Translations under genes and position numbers: made by a program
Assembly (NCBI RefSeq): GCF_016801865.2
Contig: NC_068939.1
Span: 120,351,010 to 120,415,009, forward strand
Source of the DNA: Culex pipiens pallens
Lineage: Eukaryota > Arthropoda > Insecta > Diptera > Culicidae
Direction: 5' to 3'
DNA: 64,000 bases
Part shown: piece by piece, positions 23,821 to 33,237 of the stretch
Layout of the letters: each line of letters begins with the position of its first letter
How positions within the stretch are numbered: position 1 is the first letter of the stretch
The notes under the pieces: generated by a model
What the model was told of the DNA's origin: nothing
What the model saw: the letters and a program-made list of their open reading frames with translations, nothing else
Databases searched by the model: none

Positions 23821-24922
23821 AATTACCAAATTTCCTAATTTCCTAACATCCTAATTTCTTAATTTCCTTATTACATAATTCATAATTTCATAATTTTATA
23901 ATTTTAGTTTGTCTTTATAAATATCTAATTTTTTGATTTTTTGAAGAAAATTTAAATTATTGATATCTCAATTTTGTTTATAATTAATAATTGTTGTTTA
24001 AAGTTTTTGAATAAACATTTTTAATCTATATAATTTTAACTTTTGAATATTTTTGATCTTTTTATTTTTCCCCGAAAGAACCTCAAGCGCGCACACCGTC
24101 AAACGCGCTAATACCGACACACAAAGAAAAATTACTCTAAATTTAAAAAGATCGTTCGTTGGATTAAAAGTTCGCGTTGGTGAATATTCGTAGAAAGTTC
24201 AAACTTTTCAATTTAAAAGTTGGAAAGTTTTTGATACTACTATGCATTTATGGAACAAAATCATTGTATTGGTAAACGTATTTTACTTTTAATTGGAAAA
24301 GAAACCTTTTATGGCAAGAATACACAACATTTAGCACTACAGGGATAATTTCAGAGAAATGTGCTTGGTTTTCTTTACATTTATTTTTAAAAAATTAATC
24401 TGTTTGTAAAAAAGCATTTTTTATTGTATTTAACGCTTCTCCACTAGCTTCAGCTCAAGGTAAGCCAATATCCGAGTCCAAGCTGTACCGATTCATACGG
24501 TACGCCACCGTTCACTTCCGAATACCCCAGGACGGTTCCTGAAGAAGGTTTCGACGCGCGACAGCAGTGTAACACGATGGTCACGTTTCTGGCCTCAATT
24601 AGGATAGTCTTGGAGGAGCTGGCCGTTGATTCGGGAAGGGTGGTCGACGTTTTCCGGCTGGAAAGTAAAGTGCTTGAACGGGGAGTTCCCGATCCTGGAA
24701 GCGCATCCGGAACATGGAGTTGATGAGGCCCTCGGAACGGAATTCGATTTTGAGCACGTAATCCTACTTCGGGAATGACACAGATTTTTTTTGGCTCACT
24801 GTCCAGGTTCATTCGGCTGAAGCTGCGCCGTCGCGAGGTGAGTGTTTGTGGGCGGGAAGTTGCTAAAAGAGATGGAAAGTAAGTGAAGTTGGCTAGCCAC
24901 TGCACACATTTTCAATACTCAC

Positions 24923-25410
24923 CGGTGTTGTAAACCGCCGGTACCGAGTGTAACATCTGCGCTGACCACCTCCGATTATGTAGCTTTTCGTCGTCCTCCT
25001 CTTCGTCGGATCCTTCTCCTCACCGTGAAAGTAAACTTTCTCGTACTTGTCCAAAAACTGGAAGTTAATCTTCTTCAACGCAATATCGTTGTTCACGCCA
25101 CGCTTCGGCAGTGCCATCTCCTCGATGGTCTCGCCCCAGTCCTCGCGGGAATTGACCTTCAATCACCAATCCCGGGCCACCACCATCGAATACAACCGGT
25201 GCGAATCCACATTCCTACCTCTTATCTTACAAAAACAAACAAAATCAATCACAAACCCCCCAAACACTCAAGCTTCCTTCTTACGCATTCCGGCCGTGGG
25301 ACAGCTTCAGTTCCTGCAGGAAGCTGTCCTTGTCCTTTTCGAGCACTCGACCTCGTCCCGCTCCTGCACCACCCTCCTTCGAAGGCGTTCCGCTGCTGCT
25401 GTTTGGCTCA
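24923..25410 (-). pseudogene. ARID2/Bap170-like ARID-domain exons inside transposon, copy 1
   Basis: ARID2/Bap170 is a DNA-binding subunit of the PBAP SWI/SNF remodeller. On the minus strand an exon (about 25410-25287) ends in Phe-Leu-Gln-Glu-Leu-Lys-Leu plus a GTAAG donor. A second exon (about 25210-24923) gives His-Arg-Leu-Tyr-Ser-Met-Val-Val-Ala-Arg-Asp-Trp, then Asn-Ser-Arg-Glu-Asp-Trp-Gly, Leu-Pro-Lys-Arg-Gly-Val-Asn-Asn-Asp-Ile-Ala-Leu-Lys, Lys-Tyr-Glu-Lys-Val, and in a shifted frame Asn-Arg-Arg-Trp-Ser-Ala-Gln-Met-Leu-His-Ser-Val-Pro, closing on a GTGAGT donor. This is the C-terminal two thirds of an ARID fold and the segment after it. A TGA replaces a Trp codon between the Asp-Trp and Leu-Lys-Val parts, and a frameshift follows, so it is non-coding. 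The same TGA occurs in copy 2. Confidence 0.75.
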
Positions 25411-25414
25411 CGAA

Positions 25415-25691
25415 CAGCCATGCCAGATATACAGATAAATCTGTATTATACAGATTTTTTGATCCCGAAAATCGCAAAAATCTGTATATACAGATTTTTT
25501 TAAAATGATTTAATTTGAAAATTTTAATAATTAAGTAATTGAATTATGCTTTAATATGATTAAAAAGCTTAAATCTGTTGTGAAAAGTCTAAAACAATCT
25601 TCTATGGCTTCGAATTTGACACGATACAGATAAAATACAGATTTATTTTTAAGAAAATACAGATTTCCCATAAAATAATCTGGCAACGTTG
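25415..25691. mobile_element. hAT-like MITE, 8-bp CTCACGAA duplication
   Basis: Ends CAGCCATGCCAGAT and ATCTGGCAACGTTG are imperfect inverted repeats; CTCACGAA flanks both sides (25407-25414, 25692-25699). The interior repeats ATACAGAT(T/A) several times near both ends. The empty site is seen in the paralogous copy at about 57480. Confidence 0.88.
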
Positions 25692-26162
25692 CTCACGAAG
25701 GTTTTCGCGTCCGAGTCCTGGCTGCTGCCGCGGTCGGCTTTGCTTCCCAATCAAACCGTTCTCCGCTTGACGGGTTCATTCCGCTTCGAATTCCGCTTCG
25801 AAAATTGCTTCGAAATTTTCTAAACGGAATCTCCGGTTGGACTCCGTTTCGATTCCGTTTAACCATTTTTGAACAAGGGCGACACCTACTGGTGTACGGT
25901 GGAACCTCGGTGACATTTCGCCGCGATTCGCCGAAACGGCTTTGCGATGGTTGTGTGAGTGCAAAGTGTCAAAAACCACGTCACGACGGTGAAGGACGGT
26001 TAATTTTGGACTTGTCGAATCAAGTTCGTCCGTTTCTTGCGTAAAATTGGTAAGATTTGTATTTTTGATGTTACAAAAAGATTTAGTCACCGTATTGAAG
26101 GCAATGTACATATTCGTTCACGACAATCGTTTAATTGTTCTTTTGTTTCAGGTTCCCTTTTA

Positions 26163-26565
26163 ATGGTCCTTCACCCAAAATCCTCTTCCCAAGCCGTAGC
26201 AGATTCTTCAACGCAAGCCCTCCCCCACTGGGGGCAGCAGAAGCAGCCGCTGCTGTTGAACTTTTGCTGCTTTTTAGGAGGTAAGTAACTCGTCCGGATC
26301 TTATTGTTGGATGTTCCAAATGCCATGATCGAGCCGAAAACAAATGCTCTCTTGATGATTTAAAACCTAACCTAACTAACGACAACTTATTCTTTCAGAC
26401 TTCGTTGACGAGCTGCCCCAAGTACGCCCCAGTACGACGTCAAGGCCGTCGGCAACCGGCGAAGGAACCTTCAGGAAACTACCTCCAGTTGATTTGGAAT
26501 CGGCGAGTGTCCGGTTGCTGGTGGCGGCCGCTGCCCATCAGGAAGAAGCGTTCACAGAAGTCTAG
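26163..26565 (+). CDS. Spliced 94-residue cargo protein, function unknown
   Basis: Coding exons 26163-26280 and 26399-26565 join in phase at a strong donor (GTAAGT, 26281) and acceptor (TTCTTTCAG, ends 26398), giving an open frame of 94 codons. A further upstream intron (donor GTAAGAT at about 26051, acceptor TTTCAG at about 26152) would lie in the 5' UTR. A polyadenylation signal follows at 26729-26734. The N-terminal half is Ser/Gln/Pro-rich with a Leu-Leu-Leu-Asn-Phe-Cys-Cys-Phe patch; the C-terminal half runs Gly-Asp-Phe-Val-Asp-Glu-Leu-Pro, a Ser/Thr-rich linker and Leu-Pro-Pro-Val-Asp-Leu-Glu, then Ala-rich. I do not recognise a family. It may be a captured host gene end rather than a working protein. 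Confidence 0.5.
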
Positions 26566-26728
26566 CAGCTGGAGGACCAAAACTTAGCGGTAGACCAAAA
26601 CTTAGATGGTAGAAAAGATCTGCATCATTTTGGTCACGGTGTACTTTATTTTAAACTCTCTCTATGAAATTAAACATAATTTTAGGGGTTTATTGGGTTT
26701 GGGCTTTGTTTTTATTTTTTGCTTTGTA

Positions 26729-26734
26729 AATAAA
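26729..26734 (+). terminator. Polyadenylation signal of the cargo gene
   Basis: AATAAA about 165 bases after the stop codon at 26563-26565, inside the same transposon. Confidence 0.55.
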
Positions 26735-27354
26735 ATGTTTTAAACCTTAGAAAACACTCAGGCATTTTTTCTGGTTGAATACTAATTCAACCAAAACAAA
26801 AAAAGAAAACCAGAATGAAAAAAGAAGAAGAAGAAGCAGCTGTCAAAAGCAACCCGTCCATTCCGTTTCGATTCCGTTTGAATTCCGCTTGAACCGATTT
26901 GCGGCGAAAACTCAAACGGAACCGGTTGTTGCGTTTGAAACGGAATGCGGTTTAGAATCTAAAACGAACACTGTTTAGAATTCGAATCGAACTTTTTTCG
27001 CTCAAGCGGAATTCTAAACGGAATTCAAACGGAACGAGCTGAGTGGGTTGCGTCCTAGACTCACCAGCACCACCGGACCCACCAAAGTGTTTGTTTACAT
27101 TTGCGACTTAGGCGTACACGGTTACACGAGAACGTCAAAATGAAAGAAATTTTACAGTCGAATTAACAGGAAAAACTTTTAAATCAGTGAGCAATCAGAT
27201 TTTCAAAAACTGTAGCAGTAAAAGTTTTCATTTTCAAAACAAGAAAAAAACTTTTAATGTAGCAAATTTTAACAACTTTTTAATTCGAAAGTAAGTTACT
27301 TTTGTCATTACAGTAATATTTTTTTGTGTGGAACTGTCAACTTTTCTTGGGAGA

Positions 27355-27372
27355 GGGGGGGGGGGGGGGGGG
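27355..27372. repeat. Homopolymer G18 tract
   Basis: Eighteen consecutive G residues, between the right end of the ARID2-carrying transposon and the right end of the outer repeat. Confidence 0.95.
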
Positions 27373-27439
27373 TGTCACGAAAAGAACACTCATTATTTCT
27401 TGACCGCGTTCCTTCCGATCTGAATACCGTACTTAACGC

Positions 27440-27790
27440 GTTAATCTTTTAGAGGCTCCGATTTTGGGGCCTTTATCTCCCAAACGGTAATGTCAGGCGG
27501 GTTACTTTCAGTTGCATTTAACGAGCATTAACTGTGACAATGAGTTCCCGGTGAGGGAATTTTGTCCAAAATGGCCACCGGTTGGGTTGCTGGCAGCCTG
27601 GAACATCCGTCAAGCACGTTTTTTAAAGCTTTTGTCATTCAATGTACAGATTGTCAAGGGGAACAGATTGGTCGATGCAAAATAAATAGGCACTGGCAAC
27701 GTATGTTTTGCGCTTGCAACACTGCCAGTTTTGCTGGGCGTAAAAGGCGGTTGGTGTCCAGCGCGTTTGGATCTGTCAAACATTGGCCAA
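27440..27790. other. Short unique-looking stretch
   Basis: Less AT-rich than its surroundings. A 77-codon frame at 27562-27795 is not convincing as a gene. No element ends were found. Confidence 0.4.
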
Positions 27791-27793
27791 TCT

Positions 27794-29140
27794 GAGCAAT
27801 TCTCTACCAAAACCGGAAACGGATTTTATTGGATTTTATTGGCTCAAACTTTGTGGGGGCCTTCCCTATGACCAAATAAGCTATTTTGTGTGATTGGTTC
27901 ATCCATACAATTTTGGCTGCTGTCCATACAAAAATGGTATGTAAATATTCAAACAGCTGTAACTTTTGAGTGAATTTTCTGATCAATTTGGTGTCTTCGG
28001 CAAAGTTGTAGGTATTGTTGAGGACTTTTGAGAAAAAAATAGGTACACGGAAAAAAAAATTTGCAGATTTTTTTATCAACTTTTTTTCACTAAAACTTAA
28101 TTTCCCAAAATACGTATTTTTTGATTTTCGAGATTTTTTGATATGTTTTAGGGGACAAAAATCCGCAACTTTTGAGCCATAGAGAAACATGGTCAAAAAA
28201 TCTGCCGCCGAGTTATGATTTTTTGAAAAATCAGTGATTTTTGAAAAAAATCGAAGTTTCATGCAAAAACAAGTTTGACATTATTTTTTAATGTAAAATT
28301 TAATTTGCAATCGAAAAGTACTTCGTGAAATTTTCCGATCTTTTCGAAAAAATATTTTGATTATTTTTAAATCAAGGCTTGCATTTTAAATGGGCGTAAT
28401 ATTCATTGTTTGGCCCTTTTAAAATGTTAGTCTTGATTTAAAAAAATTCAAAATATTTTTTTCGAAAAGATCGGAAAATTTCACGAATGTTTCATGTATT
28501 AACATTGATAATCGGACCATTAGTTGCTGAGATATCGTCATTAGAAAATGGTGGGTTATTTTGGTGAGATTAAGAAAACTTCAATTTTCGTGTTTCTTTT
28601 TCTTAAAGCGGCTCTATCTCAGCAACCCGAGGTCCAATCTTCAATGTCTCTTAGACAATTTTAAAGCAAATTTTCTGAACTTTTCATCACTGATTTTTCA
28701 AAAAATCATAACTCGGCGGCAGATTTTTTGACCATGTTTCTCTATGGCTCAAAAGTTGCGGATTTTTGTCCCCTAAAACATATCAAAAAATCTCGAAAAT
28801 CAAAAAATACGTATTTTGGGAAATTAAGTTTTAGTGAAAAAAAAGTTGATAAAAAAATCTGCAATTTTTTTTTTCCGTGTACCTATTTTTTTCTCAAAAG
28901 TCCTCAACAATACATACAACTTTGCCGAAGAGAAAATTCACCCAAAAGTTACAGCTGTTTGAATATTTACGTACCATTTTTGTATGGACAGCAGCCAAAA
29001 TTTTATGGAGACTTGTATGGGTGAACCAATGACGCAAAATAGCTTATTTGGTCATAGGGAAGGCCCCCACAATTAAGTCAAATAAAAAAATACAAAAAAT
29101 AAAAATGGTCGAAATCGGCCGATTTCGTAGAGAGTAGCTC
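27794..29140. mobile_element. GAGCAATTCTC fold-back family, copy with ATCT duplication
   Basis: Left end GAGCAATTCTCTACC, right end GTAGAGAGTAGCTC, flanked by ATCT (27790-27793, 29141-29144). The arms mirror each other around about 28390. The right arm has lost several hundred bases relative to the left, so the copy is asymmetric. Confidence 0.85.
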
Positions 29141-29366
29141 ATCTGTTTCCTTGACAATCTGTAATTCAATGGACATTTTAGCCAATGTTATGAAACGTGG
29201 TTTGTAGTAAATAGGTAAACTGACTACCTTGGGTCGGTTCAGGGCATCTGTGGCCACTCCGCAACCGATTCCATGGCACACGCAAATGGTTCGATGATTG
29301 TGATATTTAAAAGTCGACATGTTGCTTATCAAACTTCGTGAAATGAAAAGCATTTATCATCTATTA

Positions 29367-29448
29367 CAGCGATTCTCAACCTTCTTCTAGGCTGGTACCC
29401 CCTGCCATGTAAATCAAGTAGGCCCGGTACCCCCGTTGAGAATCGCTG
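29367..29448. mobile_element. 82-bp hAT-type MITE with 8-bp ATCTATTA duplication
   Basis: Ends CAGCGATTCTCAACC and GTTGAGAATCGCTG, flanked by ATCTATTA (29359-29366, 29449-29456). The terminal CAGNGNTTCTCAACC is a familiar hAT consensus. It lies just downstream of the PANTS gene. Confidence 0.93.
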
Positions 29449-29505
29449 ATCTATTAGTACAGAATTTATCAAAGAAATTCCCGTTAATCTTTAAAACCTA
29501 ACACC

Positions 29506-29511
29506 TTTATT
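29506..29511 (-). terminator. Polyadenylation signal of PANTS-like gene
   Basis: AATAAA on the minus strand, 24 bases past the stop codon, implying a very short 3' UTR. Confidence 0.65.
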
Positions 29512-29534
29512 GCGAACGCTTCCTCCCTCCCCAG

Positions 29535-30072
29535 TCACATCACAACGCACATCGTCCGCTCCTCCTTGCCCGGTTCGACCTCCCCGCGCAGCTCGCGCGC
29601 CTTCAGCTCCAGGTACGAGCTCTCGTACTCCTTCTGCAGGTGTTCCGGCAGCGGTTTGGCCCAGCCCTCCGGCACCCGGTCACGCTTCTTCCACACGTCG
29701 TTCCCGTAGTGTGCCCGCATCCGCTCAGTCCTCCTGCTGCGCTCACTTTCGATCAACTCGAGCGCACTCTTCGTGTCGTGCGGGTTCTTCTCGAAGCGGA
29801 CGCAATTGTCAAAGTCCCGCTTCCACTGGGTGCAATCGACGCTGCTTCCGTGGATAAAGTACTGGTGGAAGCGGGCCTTGATGCTGGTGCAGTCGTCGAA
29901 CTCTTCGTTGTAGAGGTAGCAGGGGCGGATCTTTGAAAAGGGGAATGTATTTTTTGGCTTTTGCGGGACAATTTTGAATGGAAGTGATACTCACCGACCA
30001 CAGATTCTTGAACACTTCCTGTTCTTCGGGGGTCTTTGGTTCGGGGGGAATATCTAGCAGTTGTGGGGCCAT
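29535..30072 (-). CDS. C22orf39/PANTS-like (UPF0545) protein
   Basis: Homologue of vertebrate C22orf39, named PANTS for a role at synapses; the fold is CHCH-like, with cysteines spaced for disulfides. Exon 1 is 30072-29995 (26 codons) and exon 2 is 29930-29535, separated by a 64-bp intron with GTGAGT donor and AAAG acceptor, phase 0. The product is 157 residues. Exon 2 opens Ile-Arg-Pro-Cys-Tyr-Leu-Tyr and carries Cys residues in the pattern Cys-x(9-10)-Cys, then His-Gln-Tyr-Phe-Ile-His-Gly, Cys-Thr-Gln-Trp-Lys-Arg-Asp and Asp-Asn-Cys, the family signature. The C-terminus is a charged helix ending with Trp-Ala-Lys-Pro-Leu-Pro and an Arg/Glu-rich tail. It is transcribed divergently from HAT1. 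Confidence 0.85.
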
Positions 30073-30538
30073 TCTAATCCTTCTAAAAACGGTCCGATCT
30101 TCGTGCAGAATTATGTAAACACTTTGAGCGGTGCGGTGTTTACTCGGTTTGACAGCGAGAAATGTCACGTTTGAATTTGAAGGGCTAACGTTGCGCGACA
30201 ATTTTTAAATTGCTGGCAGCACTGACAATTGATTTGACGTTTTGGAAAGAACGCAATTTTTGTATTTCTTTCCCCTTGCAAAATTTTGTTTACGGCATAA
30301 AAATTGTAAAATAAGCAGCTAATCGCGTTGATATTCGCTTAAAAAGCAAATTATCTTATAGTTAACACTCTTATCACCGACAACACATAAAAGGTAGGTT
30401 GAAAAATGTTTAAATCCCCGAATAAATCGCCAAAACAGTTCCCGCCTAGGTTTGAGGTTACGTCGCAAATTTGGCGCAATTTTCGGCCTTGGTTCCGCCG
30501 GTTGAAATTAACATCATCTCGATTCCAGAGCCCGCATC
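30073..30538. promoter_or_regulatory. Shared PANTS/HAT1 intergenic region
   Basis: 466 bases between two divergent start codons. It must contain the 5' UTRs and probably both promoters. A donor-like GTAGGTTG after AAAAG (about 30392) and an acceptor-like TTCCAG (about 30528) suggest a 5' UTR intron for HAT1. No TATA box was seen. Confidence 0.5.
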
Positions 30539-31960
30539 ATGACGGCCATCAACAGTTTGCAGAACTTTGTGACCAGCGCGCTGGACTGCACCCGGTTCCG
30601 GTTGATCCGGGAGGACGCCGACTTTGAGGAGGAGGCGGCCGCGTTCCATCCGGAGATGGCGCACCAGATCTTCGGCGAGCAGGAGAACATCTTCGGCTAC
30701 CGGGACCTGCAGATCGACGTGTGCTTCGCGGCGGGCCCGCTGGACATTTACTTCAACATCAAGTACTCGAAGAAGGTGAGAGATCTTAAGTTTCTTTAAT
30801 TTCTTGATTTTTAAGTTATTCTCCCGTGCCAGGTTGACGACGTCAACACCGAGGGCATCAAGGCGGACGACGTGGAAAAATCGCTCGCCGCGCTCGTCGA
30901 GGATGGCTGCTACTACACCAACCTGGACGAGTACAAAAAGGTCATCAAAGCGCGGTCAGCGGCGTTCAAACCATTCGGCACCAAGGTGGACGAGTTCGAG
31001 GTCAACCCGGGTGCGTCGGCACGCACCTTCGAGGTGTACGTGAGCGACATCACCGACCAGGAGTTCCTCAAGTTCCACTCGCGGCTGGAGTCGTTCTCGT
31101 TCTGGTTCATCGACGCCTTCAGCCGGGTCGAGCACGATCCGCTCTGGCTGTTCTTCATCGTGTACGAAAAGTACTCCAATAACAACAACGAGGTCCGGTA
31201 CGCCACCGCAGGTTACTTCACCGTTTACCAGTACTACTCGTACCCGGAGTTTATCCGGCCGCGCATCAGCCAGATTCTGGTGCTGCCACCGTTCCAGAAG
31301 CTCGGAATCGCCTCCCGGTTGATCGAACATGTAAGCAGTCGCGCTTCCACTTGCCCAAGTTCCTCCGCTAACCCCGCCCTCCCTCAACTTCCCTTTCCAG
31401 ACGACCTACAACTACTTCGTCACGAAGAAGAACGTCGCGGACATCACCTACGAGGAGCCCACCGACATCGTCCAGCACATCCGCTCCGTCGTGGACGCCA
31501 AACGGTGCATGGCGCTGCCCGCGTTCGCCAAGGCCAACCTGCTGGCCGGCTTCAGCAAGGACATGCTCGCGGAGGCGAAGGAAAAGTTCAAAATCAACCC
31601 CAAACAGTGCCGCGTCATCTACGAGATTCTGCGCCTCGCCGTCACCGACACCAAGAACGACGCCGAGTACCGCAACTACCGGCTCGAGGTGAAGAAGCGG
31701 CTCAACCTGAACTACAGCAAGCACCGGCGCGAGCTGCTGCGGCTGCAGAAGCGCGGCGTCGACGTGGACGGGGCGTTCAGCATCCTGCCCAGCCTGGAGG
31801 ACCGGATCAGCCAGCTGAACGCGGAGTACAAGGTTGGTTTAGGATTCTCTTTAACTTCTTTTTCGAAGCTTATTAAACTGATTCTTTCATTCTGACTCAG
31901 CAGGAGGTGGAATCCGTCTACTATCAGGTGCTGAAAAAGCTGCAGCTGGTTCGCGATTAA
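30539..31960 (+). CDS. HAT1: HAT1, type B histone acetyltransferase catalytic subunit
   Basis: Acetylates newly made histone H4 on Lys5 and Lys12 before deposition, with RbAp46/48. Exons 30539-30775, 30833-31330, 31401-31832 and 31904-31960 (or from 31901) join in phase and give 407 or 408 residues; human HAT1 is 419. The N-terminal domain contains the Asp-Val-Glu-type substrate surface and Phe-Gly-Thr-Lys-Val-Asp-Glu-Phe. The GNAT core shows Ser-Phe-Trp-Phe-Ile-Asp (about 180), Tyr-Tyr-Ser-Tyr-Pro, Arg-Pro-Arg-Ile-Ser-Gln-Ile-Leu-Val-Leu-Pro-Pro-Phe-Gln-Lys-Leu-Gly-Ile-Ala (acetyl-CoA motif A) and Asp-Ile-Thr-Tyr-Glu-Glu-Pro. The C-terminal helical region (Ala-Arg-like Gln-Cys-Arg-Val-Ile-Tyr-Glu-Ile-Leu-Arg-Leu) follows. 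The motif reads Gln-Lys-Leu-Gly-Ile-Ala instead of the vertebrate Gln-Gly-Gln-Gly-His-Gly. The start ATG is the first in frame. Confidence 0.95.
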
Positions 31961-32104
31961 AATGCCATCACATCGATCTTCTTATTTTCTATCCATTATT
32001 ATTTTAACCTTCCTTCAAGGAGGACTTTTCCCTCTTATGCGCTTATGTTAAGTTGTCCTGTTTATTTCTCATGTTTCATTAATGTTAGGAATCTTACAAT
32101 CGAT

Positions 32105-32110
32105 ATTAAA
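32105..32110 (+). terminator. Polyadenylation signal candidate for HAT1
   Basis: ATTAAA about 145 bases after the HAT1 stop codon. Confidence 0.35.
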
Positions 32111-32425
32111 GAAAGAAAGTAAAATACACGTTCTAGTTAAGTCATGCATTCTGTGTAATAAGAATCCGAAATTCAACGTTCAGTTATTCGATCCGTGCTC
32201 CAGTCATCGACGCTCTGTGAAGAGCAGCCTCACCGAAAAAAATGCTTCATATCTTCAGCGCTTTGTGGAGCACAATTTGCAACAAAACAGCCCTTTTCAG
32301 GGTCGTCAACTACATCACGAAAGAGTTGGATTTTGCTTCCCCTTTTGGGATTAAGTACCTAAAACCTGATGAATTGTCCTAACCCAAATATGCCTCTGAC
32401 ATACCAGCTTGTGCTTTTATCTTTT

Positions 32426-32506
32426 CCCACTGAGAATTTCGGCCAAGATTTCGGCTCTAGATCGAGCCTGAATCGAGTCGAGGCTCTGGCCAAAATTTTC
32501 AGTGGG
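32426..32506. mobile_element. 81-bp hairpin MITE
   Basis: Ends CCCACTGAGAATTTCGGCCA and its near-complement at the right (TGGCCAAAATTTTCAGTGGG); TTT flanks both sides. The outermost CCCA...TGGG resembles the ends of the cargo element at 25746-27047. Confidence 0.75.
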
Positions 32507-32519
32507 TTTGCTTCGTGCC

Positions 32520-33170
32520 TCCCTGATTGAAACATGTCGCAAGTCGTACGAGTTGTCGCACGGGTTTGATTTTACCGTTTCGATATCGATTGGTCGAAAG
32601 GACGACAAACACTCGACATAGTTTTTTCCATCGATTTTACTTCAATTCGACGTCGATTATAGTCGACGCAAACAGTTTGACAGCTCCCAGTCGGAAATGG
32701 CGGGCACAATTCTGGCGTTCGTCTGGCGGCTTGTGCCAGCCATCCCTGATAGACGGATTCGTCCGACACCGGTCTAAAAACCACTCGTTGGCTCGACAAG
32801 ACGGCCCGAAAACCGTTGAAAAAAACGTTGGAAAAGGGGCCGACGTTCGAGAAAATCAACGATGACGGGCCGAATCAGACCATTTTCGAGCGATTTGGTT
32901 ATTTATGTCCTGTGATTGTCGGATGCTCATGTTTTGGTTTTTTTTGGGTTATTTAAAATGAAAATAATTAAACTTTGATCAATATTATTATTATTATTAG
33001 CCTATAGGTGCTAGTATACTAGTACCAACAGGAACTGCAGATGTCACCTTTTACATTCGATCAAATGCACGACAAACGCTCGAAAATGGCATGACACAAT
33101 CGACATCGAGAGATAATGCTTCGAATCGCACGACCGCCGGACCTCAGTCTTACAGGGATCTGGCAGTATT
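32520..33170. repeat. Transposon-like repeat, related to 41620-41755
   Basis: The stretch around 33050-33157 (CACGACAAACGCTCGAAAATGG, CGAATCGCACGACCG) recurs at 41640-41750 with substitutions, and CCCTGATAGACGGA at about 32741 is complementary to the shared right end. One or two old TIR elements are implied, but the boundaries are unclear. No gene seen. Confidence 0.5.
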
Positions 33171-33237
33171 TCTTCCAGATTTGCCCCAGATTTCTGCCAT
33201 GATTTCTAGCGAATATGAATCAAACCACGATTCAATT

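Larger units (their letters stand above)
20783..24110. mobile_element. Long AT-rich repeat, copy A (left end and body)
   Basis: Starts GGCTGGTATGCAGATCGGAAG and continues for about 600 bases in parallel with copy B (38249 onwards), including GAAACGGTCAAGGAAAGGGTCA and GACGTTTCTTCGCGCGGTGC. A matching inverted end (CTTCCGATCTGAATACC) lies at 27410-27427, so the original element probably spans 20783-27427 and was later filled by the elements at 21971, 23495 and 24118. Its body carries degenerate octamers of type AATTTCCT. Confidence 0.65.
25746..27047 (+). mobile_element. Cargo-bearing TIR element nested in the ARID2-carrying transposon
   Basis: Ends CCCAATCAAACCGTTC and GAACGAGCTGAGTGGG match as inverted repeats at 12 of 16 positions. 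Both subterminal zones (25775-25860 and 26855-27040) are dense in AAACGGAAT/ATTCCGTTT and GAATTCCGCTT(C/G) motifs in both orientations, as in hAT-type binding arrays. The empty site TTTGCTTTGCG is seen in copy 2 (about 57527). The unique interior looks like a complete small transcription unit (25870-26760). Confidence 0.78.
24118..27330. mobile_element. Gene-fragment-carrying transposon (ARID2/Bap170), copy 1
   Basis: Ends CACACAAAGAAAAATTACT and AGTAATATTTTTTTGTGTG are inverted repeats. A clean second copy lies at 56200-57814. The body holds exon-intron pieces of an ARID-domain gene on the minus strand (see 24923-25410). This copy also contains two later insertions: a hAT-like element (25415-25691) and a cargo-bearing TIR element (25746-27047). 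Their absence from copy 2 gives the empty sites. It has no transposase and is therefore non-autonomous. Confidence 0.8.

Noticed and set aside
24450..24905. 151-codon minus-strand frame as an independent gene
   Set aside because: Reads through the intron after the ARID exon inside a transposon; the parallel region of copy 2 is open in a different frame.
30406..30627. Upstream ATG frame before HAT1
   Set aside because: Out of frame with HAT1 and runs through a likely 5' UTR intron and the true start.
31368..31724. 118-codon minus-strand frame in HAT1
   Set aside because: Antisense shadow of exon 3; the plus strand has all HAT1 motifs.
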